Shown: piece by piece, positions 7,057 to 11,730 of the stretch | Layout: each line of letters opens with the position of its first letter | Position numbering within the stretch: position 1 is the stretch's first letter | Source of the DNA: Candidatus Brocadiaceae bacterium | GTDB taxonomy: Bacteria; Planctomycetota; Brocadiia; SM23-32 | DNA: 11,730 bases | Direction of reading: 5' to 3' | NCBI GenBank assembly: GCA_003567495.1 | Contig: PWZK01000251.1 | Coordinates: 1 to 11,730 of the forward strand | Notes under the pieces: model-generated | Told to the model about the DNA's origin: nothing | Database searches by the model: none | What the model saw: only the letters and a program-made list of their open reading frames with translations | Made by a program: the position numbers and the translations under genes

Positions 7057-7550
7057 TGCTCCTCATCAGGGAAAAGCGCGCGTATCGTATCTGTAAGTTC
7101 GGCTGTCCGCTCATCTGACAGGCCGGGGTCGGCTATTAGAGTTTTCTCCCCATCTTCCGGGCCTTCAAATACGAGTATCTCCCGGGCGCCGTCATTCCTG
7201 ATATCGGTCAGTCGCAGCGTCTTTTTGCGCGAAAGATAGAGAGCGAGCACGTACTTCAGCTCGAGGGCCTGCCGGTCTTCCCTGGAGCCGAGGCTGCGAT
7301 AGAGCGAGAAGAAAGCGTTCAGTTCCTCCGCTTTTTCGTCCCCGGCGCAGTTGTGTCTGGACTGCCAGAAAGAAAAAAAAGTGTTTTTGGTCACCGCCCA
7401 GCAGCTGCGACAGAAATCTTTTCGTTTAAACAGTCCGTCGGCTTCCGTTCTGATTGCGGAGATGTAAATGTCGCCTGCTGCGAACCCGGCTCCGCACGCG
7501 CAGCAGCAACTTTTTGCTTTTTCCAGTTTGTAAGCATCTTCGTTTTTCAT
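7053..7550 (-). CDS. Conserved-looking hypothetical protein with two Cys-x-x-Cys pairs
   Basis: This 165-residue protein starts at ATG 7550, nine bases after AAAGG; the frame is open upstream to 7715 but overlaps the previous gene. The N-terminal third contains C16-x-x-C19-G and C47-x-x-C50-W separated by 27 residues, with GDIYISAI and FKRKDFC between. This looks like a small zinc-ribbon or rubredoxin-like knuckle, although C14-C16 are consecutive so the exact ligands are uncertain. The middle is helical (EELNAFFSLYRSLGSREDRQALELKYVLAL) and basic at RKK 108-110. The C-terminus carries a strand-like REILVFEGPEDGEKTLIADPG. No membrane segment or signal peptide. It overlaps tsaC by four bases and follows a 25-base gap after the previous gene. 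I do not know its function. The four-base coupling to tsaC suggests co-expression, not necessarily a shared pathway. Confidence 0.8.
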   Translation of the reverse strand: MKNEDAYKLEKAKSCCCACGAGFAAGDIYISAIRTEADGLFKRKDFCRSCWAVTKNTFFSFWQSRHNCAGDEKAEELNAFFSLYRSLGSREDRQALELKYVLALYLSRKKTLRLTDIRNDGAREILVFEGPEDGEKTLIADPGLSDERTAELTDTIRALFPDEEQ

Positions 7551-7575
7551 TTTCAAAAGCCTTTTTTGTCCATTC

Positions 7576-7941
7576 TTATACGGGCCAGGGGTGGCGGGAA
7601 AACTCCGGCAAAGCGATGTCCCTGACCCATTCCCCCGGAATTTCATCCGGCAGGTCGGGCTCCCTGCCGCCGGAGAGGTGTCTGTAAACGTTATGCAAAA
7701 ATCTGACGGTTCCAAAAGCCCTTGAGCAGGCCTGGTAATACGCGAGTCTTTTAAGCGCGCGCATTGACGAATATCCGCGCTGCGGCAGGACTCGGTGGAG
7801 GGTCATGGCTATCTCAAGCAGCTCGACCAGCTCCTCTTTGTTTTCTACGCTGTTTTCCTTTATTTTGCACCAGGTATGGTCCAGCCTCGGCGGGAAAAAT
7901 GCCAGTTCATAAGCGCTTTGAAGCTTTTCACGAGTTGCCAC
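7576..7941 (-). CDS. Small helical hypothetical protein, partner of the upstream nucleotidyltransferase-like gene
   Basis: This 121-residue protein starts at GTG, six bases after GAGGG, and overlaps the end of the upstream gene by 14 bases. It is mostly helical by appearance: residues 35-50 (KEELVELLEIAMTLHRVL) and 56-85 (YSSMRALKRLAYYQACSRAFGTVRFLHNVYRH), then a Pro- and acid-rich tail ending in FSRHPWPV. It is basic overall in the middle and has two cysteines (25 and 72) and no signal peptide. I recognise no family. The tight overlap with a nucleotidyltransferase-fold gene is the arrangement found in MNT/HEPN-type and AbiE-type pairs, but the RX4-6H signature of HEPN toxins is not evident, so that link stays open. 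Translation is probably coupled to the upstream gene. Confidence 0.75.
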   Translation of the reverse strand: MATREKLQSAYELAFFPPRLDHTWCKIKENSVENKEELVELLEIAMTLHRVLPQRGYSSMRALKRLAYYQACSRAFGTVRFLHNVYRHLSGGREPDLPDEIPGEWVRDIALPEFSRHPWPV

Positions 7942-8485
7942 TTTCTACCCTCCAGATTTGCATATCGAGCTTGAGATTTTCAAGGTTGTCAATTAAAACG
8001 GGATCTTTTCCGAATCGTGCAGGCAGATTTTTAACGCTTTCCAGTATGTCGCTATAGCTTACTCCGGCGTTTTCTACGATAAATCGAATGTCAGCCATAT
8101 CGGATTCGTCGTAACGTATCAGTTTGCTTGCTATGAGGTGCGCGGGACTCACGCTTCGCACGGTAAGGTGATCTCCCTGCCAGAGCACCATATCGCTCGT
8201 GGGGTCGGGCTTGGGAAGTGCCAGTCTGAGCGGCCCGACCCACTCTATATGGTTGCCTCGAAAAGATGGGTCCGGATCGATCGGCAACCCGGCCGCTTCA
8301 GCGGCTTTTCGAAATTCCAGGACTCTGCCGGAGCAATATGGGCCCGCGACATCGATATCGAGGCTTGTGCGCAGCTCCTCCCCCAGCAGCATTTGTGCGC
8401 AGCTCCCGTAAATATAAATTTCTACGGAACTCGGCAGGTTGGAATCAATCTTTTCCAGAAATCTTATGAGCTCATTTCTATCCAT
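7928..8485 (-). CDS. Nucleotidyltransferase-fold protein (DUF6036/AbiEii-like)
   Basis: This 185-residue protein has a nucleotidyltransferase core: strand VEIYIYGS (21-28), with G27-S28 the usual Gly-Ser, a helix, then TSLDIDV with D43-x-D45 as the paired acidic metal ligands. Later SPAHLIASKLIRYDESDMADIRFI at 113-136 matches the conserved third region of this group, where a Lys/Arg and a second acidic cluster close the site. Proteins of this type include the DUF6036 family and the AbiEii-like toxins of abortive-infection pairs; some are antitoxins or housekeeping NTases. The substrate is unknown. It is the first gene of the minus-strand operon and is read from the consensus promoter at 8492-8519, whose -10 box ends six bases before the ATG, so the messenger is probably leaderless; no ribosome binding site is present. 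Its 3' end overlaps the next gene by 14 bases. Confidence 0.8.
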   Translation of the reverse strand: MDRNELIRFLEKIDSNLPSSVEIYIYGSCAQMLLGEELRTSLDIDVAGPYCSGRVLEFRKAAEAAGLPIDPDPSFRGNHIEWVGPLRLALPKPDPTSDMVLWQGDHLTVRSVSPAHLIASKLIRYDESDMADIRFIVENAGVSYSDILESVKNLPARFGKDPVLIDNLENLKLDMQIWRVESGNS

Positions 8486-8491
8486 AACACT

Positions 8492-8519
8492 ATTATAACC
8501 CTGCGTGCGGGTTTGTCAA
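8492..8519 (-). promoter_or_regulatory. Consensus sigma70 promoter giving a leaderless mRNA
   Basis: On the minus strand, TTGACA (8519-8514) and TATAAT (8497-8492) are perfect consensus boxes separated by 16 bases. Only six bases lie between the -10 box and the ATG at 8485, so transcription should start at or next to the A of the start codon. The spacer contains ACCC and GGGT arms around seven bases, which may be a small operator or chance. Confidence 0.8.
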
Positions 8520-8756
8520 ATTTAACAAGCAGGCTCGCGAATCGATGGGAGCCGGTGGGGAATGGACGTTTTTGGAAAATGGCTGATTTTTTTACGCCCT
8601 GATTTTCAAAAATGCCTTTTCTTGAAAAATCCGGCTGGCGCACATTGTGCTACTATATGTGATACGCATAGTTGTTTTTAGTGTCACCATATGGCATATT
8701 TGGTTCTGCGGTCTGCAAGCTCGGCCGGCCCTGTCGGCGGAAAATGTAACCTTCCC
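8520..8756. other. Divergent intergenic region upstream of the mraZ promoter
   Basis: No gene is seen. It contains an AT-rich inverted repeat, GATTTTCAA (8601-8609) with TTGAAAAATC (8622-8631), and a T-run near 8586-8593, neither of clear function. A plus-strand frame across 8138-8602 is the complement of the nucleotidyltransferase gene and its promoter and is not a gene. Confidence 0.4.
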
Positions 8757-8784
8757 TTGACAGGGGGGGATTATGTGTTATAAT
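8757..8784 (+). promoter_or_regulatory. Consensus extended -10 promoter of the dcw cluster
   Basis: TTGACA (8757-8762) and TATAAT (8779-8784) are perfect consensus boxes with a 16-base spacer, and TG at 8776-8777 makes an extended -10 (TGTTATAAT). The spacer starts with seven Gs. The start would be near 8791, leaving a leader of about 195 bases before mraZ. Confidence 0.8.
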
Positions 8785-8861
8785 TATTATTAAATAACTC
8801 ATTTATTTTTTAATCCGATTATGGTAACTTCTTCAGAACAAATGAGAAGTAAAGCAATGCC

Positions 8862-8925
8862 AGGAAATGTAGGGTTTGAAAGGGAATGTTTTAGGTATGA
8901 AAGGGGGTTTTGGGGAAATGCAGGG
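8862..8925 (+). promoter_or_regulatory. Array of G-tract direct repeats, candidate MraZ operator
   Basis: Seven G-runs preceded by A or T begin at 8863, 8872, 8882, 8894, 8903, 8912 and 8923, giving intervals of 9, 10, 12, 9, 9 and 11 bases (mean 10). MraZ of E. coli binds direct repeats of TGGGN spaced by five bases (10-base period) in front of its own operon, so this arrangement fits an autoregulatory site. It lies downstream of the predicted start site, within the leader, where bound protein would act as a roadblock. A G-quadruplex in the transcript is an alternative reading. Confidence 0.6.
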
Positions 8926-8984
8926 TTGTTTCCGTATTCTTGTTTGCCGCGAATCTGCGTGAGAGGAGCGGGGAGGGTTTCAGA

Positions 8985-9602
8985 ATGAATCAGGGCAATC
9001 AGGTATCGGCGGGCGCCTCAGGGGTCGGGGAGGTCCTGCGTCCGGAGCTGGTGCATGTTTTCGGCTACCGCGAGGAGCTCAGTATGGATGAGCGAATGCG
9101 GTTTCGTATTCCCGACCATCTGGCACGCGCGATCGCTCAGGAGGTGGGGCGCGCAGGTGCATTGTCCGAGCTTTCTCCCGCCGCCAGGCAGAATATGGGG
9201 TTTTACATGGTGCCCGGAACCGGCGAGAGAATTTTTCTCTATCCGGCGCAGAACATAGGCGTGGCAGTGAAAAGGTTTGAGTCCCCGCCCCCCGGCGTTG
9301 ACAGGTCGGATTTAAGGGCTGCGCGCGACTATTTCTACAGCATGATGGAGTTTGTCGAGGCCGACCGGCAAAATCGCCTGCAGCTACCCGCTCATCTTTG
9401 CAGGCACGCTGCAATCGGCAGCGATGACAGGCGGGTAGTGGTGGTGGCACACAACCTGTGGCTGTCGGTTTCCAGTTGTGAATCTGCGAAAAAACTTCAG
9501 GCGGGCGGCCAGAAAGCGTTCGAGTCGCTCGCTCCCGAGGTGTTGGATCCGGTTCAGCCGATTCACGGGGGGTTGACGGGAGAAAATGAATCGGGGCAAT
9601 AG
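8985..9602 (+). CDS. mraZ: MraZ-family transcriptional regulator of the dcw cluster, extended form
   Basis: This 205-residue protein contains the two tandem MraZ/AbrB-like DNA-binding units. The first is ELSMDERMRFRIPDH with D35-x-x-x-R39. The second is EFVEADRQNRLQLPAHLCRHAAI with D127-x-x-x-R131, followed by VVVVAHNLWLSV, the usual strand before the tryptophan-containing turn. MraZ forms ring-shaped oligomers and represses its own operon. Typical members have about 140-150 residues. Here there are about 20 extra N-terminal residues, a longer linker (52-115), and a C-terminal tail of about 30. Sequence around the motifs is divergent, but position next to rsmH settles the identity. The ATG at 8985 follows GGGAGGG (8971-8977) at seven bases; the frame is open from 8910, inside the presumed operator, which argues against an earlier start. 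rsmH follows after 27 bases. Confidence 0.85.
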   Translation: MNQGNQVSAGASGVGEVLRPELVHVFGYREELSMDERMRFRIPDHLARAIAQEVGRAGALSELSPAARQNMGFYMVPGTGERIFLYPAQNIGVAVKRFESPPPGVDRSDLRAARDYFYSMMEFVEADRQNRLQLPAHLCRHAAIGSDDRRVVVVAHNLWLSVSSCESAKKLQAGGQKAFESLAPEVLDPVQPIHGGLTGENESGQ

Positions 9603-9629
9603 CGTAGTTCTGCAGTGGTAAAGCAGCCG

Positions 9630-10571
9630 ATGAGCGAAAAGACAAAGACAAACCGTTTTTCGAGTTTTTTGCATCGGCCGGTGATGTGCCGGGAGGTTAT
9701 GGAGTATCTCGATCCGCGGCCGGGCCAAACACTTCTGGATCTTACCGCAGGGACCGGCGGTCATCTTTTGACGCTGGCCCCGAAGTTGGGCGGGAAGGGG
9801 TTTATGGTGGGTATGGATGCGGATGAAGATGCGCTCAGAACAGCCAAAAAAAGGATGGAATCGGAGGGAATCTGCAATGTGAGATTTTTTCATGGCCGGT
9901 TCTCGGAAGCCGGCGAGGTGTTGAAAGAAACGCAGATCCCCGGCTTCGACTGCATTATCGCTGATCTTGGGGTGGGCTCCCACCAGCTTGACGCTGCAGG
10001 GCGCGGATTTTCTTTTGAATCCGACGAACCGCTGGACATGCGGTTCGACCCCACGGCCGGGCGAAGCGCGCGAGAGATTATCAATGAGGAGCCCGAAAAA
10101 AGCCTTGCGGATATCATTTTTAACCTCGGCCAGGAGCGTTTCAGTCGCAACATAGCATATGAGATATGTAAACGGCGTAAAAATAAGCCTATATCGAAAG
10201 CGAGAGAGCTTGCGGATGTTGCAAAGAAAGTCTATGCGTCCAGGTGCGGTAAACGCAGGTGGCGCATACATCCTGCCACCCGCACTTTTATGGCTTTGCG
10301 GATTTATGTAAACGATGAAATGGGAGAGTTAGAGCGGTTGCTGGATGTTCTCCCCGGCTTTGCCGCCGCCGGTGGGCGGGTCGTTTTGATCACCTACCAC
10401 AGCCTGGAGGCGCGGAAGGTAAAAACGGCCTGGCGTCGGCAGGAGGAAATCGGGCTCATCGAGCTTCTTACTGCGAAACCGATAAAACCGTGCGAAAATG
10501 AAGTTGAAGACAACCCGAGGGCACGTTCGGCACAGCTTAGAGCGGCCAGGTTTGCCGGAGAGGACACTTAA
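9630..10571 (+). CDS. rsmH: 16S rRNA (cytosine-1402-N4)-methyltransferase RsmH
   Basis: This 313-residue protein methylates N4 of C1402 in the 16S rRNA P-site using S-adenosylmethionine. It shows the family landmarks in order: HRPVMCREVM at 15-24, the SAM-binding LDLTAGTGGH at 36-45, GMDADEDAL at 61-69, ADLGVGSHQLD at 111-121 followed by RGFSFESDEPLDMRFDP at 125-141, ERFSRNIAYEI at 169-179, HPATRTFMALRIYVNDEMGELE at 214-235, and ITYHSLEARKVK at 254-265. Length is normal. The common SSPQLD has become GSHQLD and FHSLED has become YHSLEA, mild divergences. An in-frame GTG at 9615 is an alternative start; neither start has a strong ribosome binding site, so translation probably depends on coupling to mraZ, which ends 27 bases upstream. 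Downstream the cluster is interrupted by a repeat-rich gap of nearly 500 bases. Confidence 0.95.
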   Translation: MSEKTKTNRFSSFLHRPVMCREVMEYLDPRPGQTLLDLTAGTGGHLLTLAPKLGGKGFMVGMDADEDALRTAKKRMESEGICNVRFFHGRFSEAGEVLKETQIPGFDCIIADLGVGSHQLDAAGRGFSFESDEPLDMRFDPTAGRSAREIINEEPEKSLADIIFNLGQERFSRNIAYEICKRRKNKPISKARELADVAKKVYASRCGKRRWRIHPATRTFMALRIYVNDEMGELERLLDVLPGFAAAGGRVVLITYHSLEARKVKTAWRRQEEIGLIELLTAKPIKPCENEVEDNPRARSAQLRAARFAGEDT

Positions 10572-10654
10572 CCATTACGCACAAATTCTCGGAAGACCGG
10601 CTCTCCATCGGCCCTTGGCGATGGAAGCAGCGGAATAACCGCGGGGAAGACGTG

Positions 10655-10690
10655 GTTCACTGAGGACTTACAGGGCGGTTTTCGAGCGCG
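10655..10690 (+). repeat. Dispersed repeat, copy A (inverted relative to copy B downstream of ftsL)
   Basis: GTTCACTGAGGACTTA at 10655-10670 matches the reverse complement of 11611-11626 at 15 of 16 positions, and the similarity continues loosely for about 20 more bases (GGC, TTT and GCGCGGC blocks). Confidence 0.6.
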
Positions 10691-10711
10691 GCATACGTGG
10701 TGGTTAATCAT

Positions 10712-10742
10712 GGCCCCAACCGACGCGGGGTCGGTTGGGGCC
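10712..10742 (+). repeat. Perfect 13-bp hairpin
   Basis: GGCCCCAACCGAC (10712-10724) pairs perfectly with GTCGGTTGGGGCC (10730-10742) around a five-base loop. No T-run follows on either strand, so it is not a standard intrinsic terminator. It would be a very stable RNA structure between rsmH and ftsL. Confidence 0.7.
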
Positions 10743-10819
10743 GAAGCCGAACAACTTATGAATGAAGGGTTTTGCCATTAAACATCCCTAGCAGGGAAGG
10801 CTGTATTGCGCGCACGTTT

Positions 10820-10861
10820 CCCGGGGTAGGGCCGGCAAAAGACCGCTGTCCCAACCCCGGG
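10820..10861 (+). repeat. Long hairpin with one mismatch
   Basis: CCCGGGGT plus GGG (10820-10831) pairs with CCC plus ACCCCGGG (10850-10861), with one A-A mismatch and an 18-base loop. It is followed at 10875-10887 by a second small hairpin. It could protect or process the transcript, or be part of an inserted element. Confidence 0.55.
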
Positions 10862-11065
10862 CTGTAAATAAATATCCCCTTCGGGGAAAAGGCGGCAGAG
10901 CCAGTTGTTTTGAATTTTGGTATTGTAATTTTGAATTTGTAATTTTCGCGACGTTTGTCAGTACCGCGCCGAAGGCGCCACATTTTCAAGGCTTAAAGCA
11001 ATGATCAGGCAAAAAAGGTCGGCTATTTTTACCTGGATATTAAACAGGGGATAGAGGTGGCAGCT

Positions 11066-11359
11066 ATGGCATTTTTAAGAGTATTTTTTATTCTGTGTAT
11101 AGTCTCTGCGATGGTGTTGTGTGTATCCTGGCAGGAGACGCGGTTGCGACAAGAAAGGCGTCGGCTCCATGAGGTGAGCGTGATGCTGGAAGACCGGTCC
11201 GCCACGGCGCTGAAGTTGAGAGCGCAGGTTGCCAGGCTCCAGAGCCCGCAGCGTATCATGAGGCTGGTGGAGGCCCTGGACCCCGGGCTTTCTCCGCCGG
11301 CGGCCGCTCCCAATCCGCCCTACAGATACATAGCATCGGTGCAGCCATATGGCCATTAG
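11066..11359 (+). CDS. ftsL: FtsL-like division protein (membrane helix plus coiled coil)
   Basis: This 97-residue protein has the architecture of FtsL: a very short cytoplasmic N-terminus, one membrane helix at about residues 4-21 (LRVFFILCIVSAMVLCVSW), then a periplasmic coiled coil at about 23-70 with regular leucines (LRQERRRLHEVSVMLEDRS, LKLRAQVARLQ) and a Pro-rich tail. FtsL pairs with FtsB and helps activate FtsWI septal peptidoglycan synthesis. FtsL diverges too much to confirm by motif, so identity rests on topology, size and position after mraZ and rsmH. The ATG at 11066 follows GAGGTGG (11054-11060) at five bases; an in-frame GTG at 11057 lies inside that ribosome binding site and is less likely. 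No ftsI follows within the remaining 371 bases. Because of the gap upstream, it may need its own promoter, which I could not identify with confidence. Confidence 0.65.
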   Translation: MAFLRVFFILCIVSAMVLCVSWQETRLRQERRRLHEVSVMLEDRSATALKLRAQVARLQSPQRIMRLVEALDPGLSPPAAAPNPPYRYIASVQPYGH

Positions 11360-11459
11360 TATCTCTATTTATAATTATCTTGTTTTCGGCAAAAAGATTT
11401 AATTGAGACGCTGTAAGTGCTATTGGCATAGGAATTAGGAATCAACGGCAACGGCAGTC

Positions 11460-11487
11460 CGCAGATTTCGCAGATTAAGCAGATTAA
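11460..11487 (+). repeat. Tandem CGCAGATT repeats
   Basis: CGCAGATT occurs at 11460-11467 and 11469-11476, then GCAGATT at 11479-11485, a spacing of 9-10 bases. It is embedded in AACGGCAA/AACGGAAACGGCAAA units, one of which resembles the hairpin arm at 3406-3417. Confidence 0.6.
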
Positions 11488-11530
11488 CGGAAACGGCAAA
11501 CAGCTACGGCAAAGGCGAACGGCGGATCAC

Positions 11531-11548
11531 CGCAGAGAACGCAGAGAA
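11531..11548 (+). repeat. Two CGCAGAGAA direct repeats
   Basis: CGCAGAGAA at 11531-11539 is followed immediately by a second perfect copy at 11540-11548. It is a variant of the CGCAGATT units upstream. Confidence 0.6.
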
Positions 11549-11590
11549 CGACGCATGGGACAGCAACGGATATAAAAATGCAAATCCGCC

Positions 11591-11626
11591 GCGCCTTGTA
11601 AAGGCCTGCGTAAATCCTCAGTGAAC
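11591..11626 (-). repeat. Dispersed repeat, copy B
   Basis: Read on the minus strand, 11626-11611 is GTTCACTGAGGATTTA, one base different from copy A at 10655-10670. The two copies lie in opposite orientation on either side of the ftsL-like gene, about 940 bases apart. Confidence 0.6.
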
Positions 11627-11648
11627 CCCCTATGTTTGCGCATATATT

Positions 11649-11730
11649 CGTAGGGGCGAAACATCTTTCGCCCTTTTCAGGCGCTCAGGGGACGTGTTAA
11701 CGTTTGGGCGAAAGATTTTTCGCCCCTACG
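11649..11730. repeat. Palindromic MITE-like element with 25-base arms, reaching the window end
   Basis: The left arm at 11649-11673 begins CGTAGGGGCGAAA, and the right arm at 11706-11730 ends TTTCGCCCCTACG. They are reverse complements with one mismatch over 25 bases, separated by 32 bases. The size and arms fit a short non-autonomous palindromic repeat. The outer end coincides with the end of the window, so flanking duplications cannot be seen on that side. Confidence 0.75.

Larger units (their letters stand above)
10572..11065. other. Repeat-rich gap inside the dcw cluster
   Basis: These 494 bases between rsmH and the ftsL-like gene hold no convincing gene. They contain a short hairpin at 10605-10624 (CCATCG/CGATGG), a dispersed repeat copy from 10655, strong hairpins at 10712-10742 and 10820-10861, small hairpins at 10875-10887 (TCCCC/GGGGA) and 10966-10978 (GCGCC/GGCGC), and an AT stretch near 10910-10945 in which TTTTGAATTT occurs twice. 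A 77-codon minus-strand frame (10756-10989) runs through these hairpins and looks like chance. Confidence 0.6.
11360..11730. other. Repeat-dominated region downstream of ftsL
   Basis: No gene is recognisable. The stretch consists largely of short repeats: ACGGCAA-type units at 11444-11520, CGCAGATT units, CGCAGAGAA units, an inverted copy of the repeat from the rsmH-ftsL gap, and a terminal palindromic element. The expected ftsI is not present. Confidence 0.6.

Noticed and set aside
9384..10271. A 295-codon minus-strand reading frame
   Set aside because: It lies opposite mraZ and rsmH, which have clear family motifs; the frame is the complement of these coding sequences and its protein looks like no family.
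10712..10742. Intrinsic terminator after rsmH
   Set aside because: The stem is perfect but no T-run follows on either strand, and it lies 140 bases after the stop codon.
10756..10989. A 77-codon minus-strand reading frame in the rsmH-ftsL gap
   Set aside because: It runs through several hairpins and an AT-rich repeat, and its product looks like a translation of repeat DNA.
11460..11548. CGCAGATT and CGCAGAGAA units as a CRISPR array
   Set aside because: The repeats are 8-9 bases long and nearly contiguous with no spacers, so they are simple tandem repeats.

Overview
The window reads as a moderate-GC bacterial chromosome, most likely from the PVC group and perhaps a Phycisphaerae-like planctomycete. 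That is an inference from formylglycine sulfatases, a GH20-type glycosidase, a retained mraZ-rsmH-ftsL start of a division/cell-wall (dcw) cluster, and abundant short dispersed repeats. TGA is used as a normal stop in several genes, so the code is standard.

Layout: (1) 176-1140, minus strand: two abutting unknown reading frames that look like one broken, more AT-rich gene ending in a cut ankyrin-like repeat. (2) 1316-4802, plus strand: a promoter, a secreted calcineurin-like phosphoesterase, an arylsulfatase-K-like sulfatase lacking about the last third of its catalytic domain, and a complete arylsulfatase-B-like sulfatase. (3) 4859-6151, minus strand, convergent: a GH20-like hexosaminidase with an in-frame TGA and apparently no catalytic centre. 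Regions 2 and 3 look like a sulfated-glycan degradation locus that is partly decayed. (4) 6451-8485, minus strand: a tight four-gene operon made of a nucleotidyltransferase-fold protein, a small helical protein, a protein with two Cys-x-x-Cys pairs, and TsaC/Sua5 (tRNA t6A synthesis). It is driven by a consensus promoter so close to the first ATG that the mRNA should be leaderless. (5) 8757-11359, plus strand: a consensus extended -10 promoter, a leader with G-tracts repeated about every 10 bases that resembles an MraZ operator, then mraZ, rsmH and an ftsL-like gene.

The dcw cluster is unusually loose. A 494-base gap rich in hairpins separates rsmH from ftsL, and 371 bases of short repeats follow ftsL. 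One repeat unit occurs in inverted orientation on both sides of ftsL, and the window ends in a palindromic element with 25-base arms.

The most notable signals are the periodic G-tract array in front of mraZ, the leaderless consensus promoter of the NTase-tsaC operon, and two neighbouring glycan-degradation genes that each appear to have lost an internal segment without losing frame. No complete new defence or mobile system was recognised. The NTase plus small-protein pair is the nearest candidate and remains speculative.
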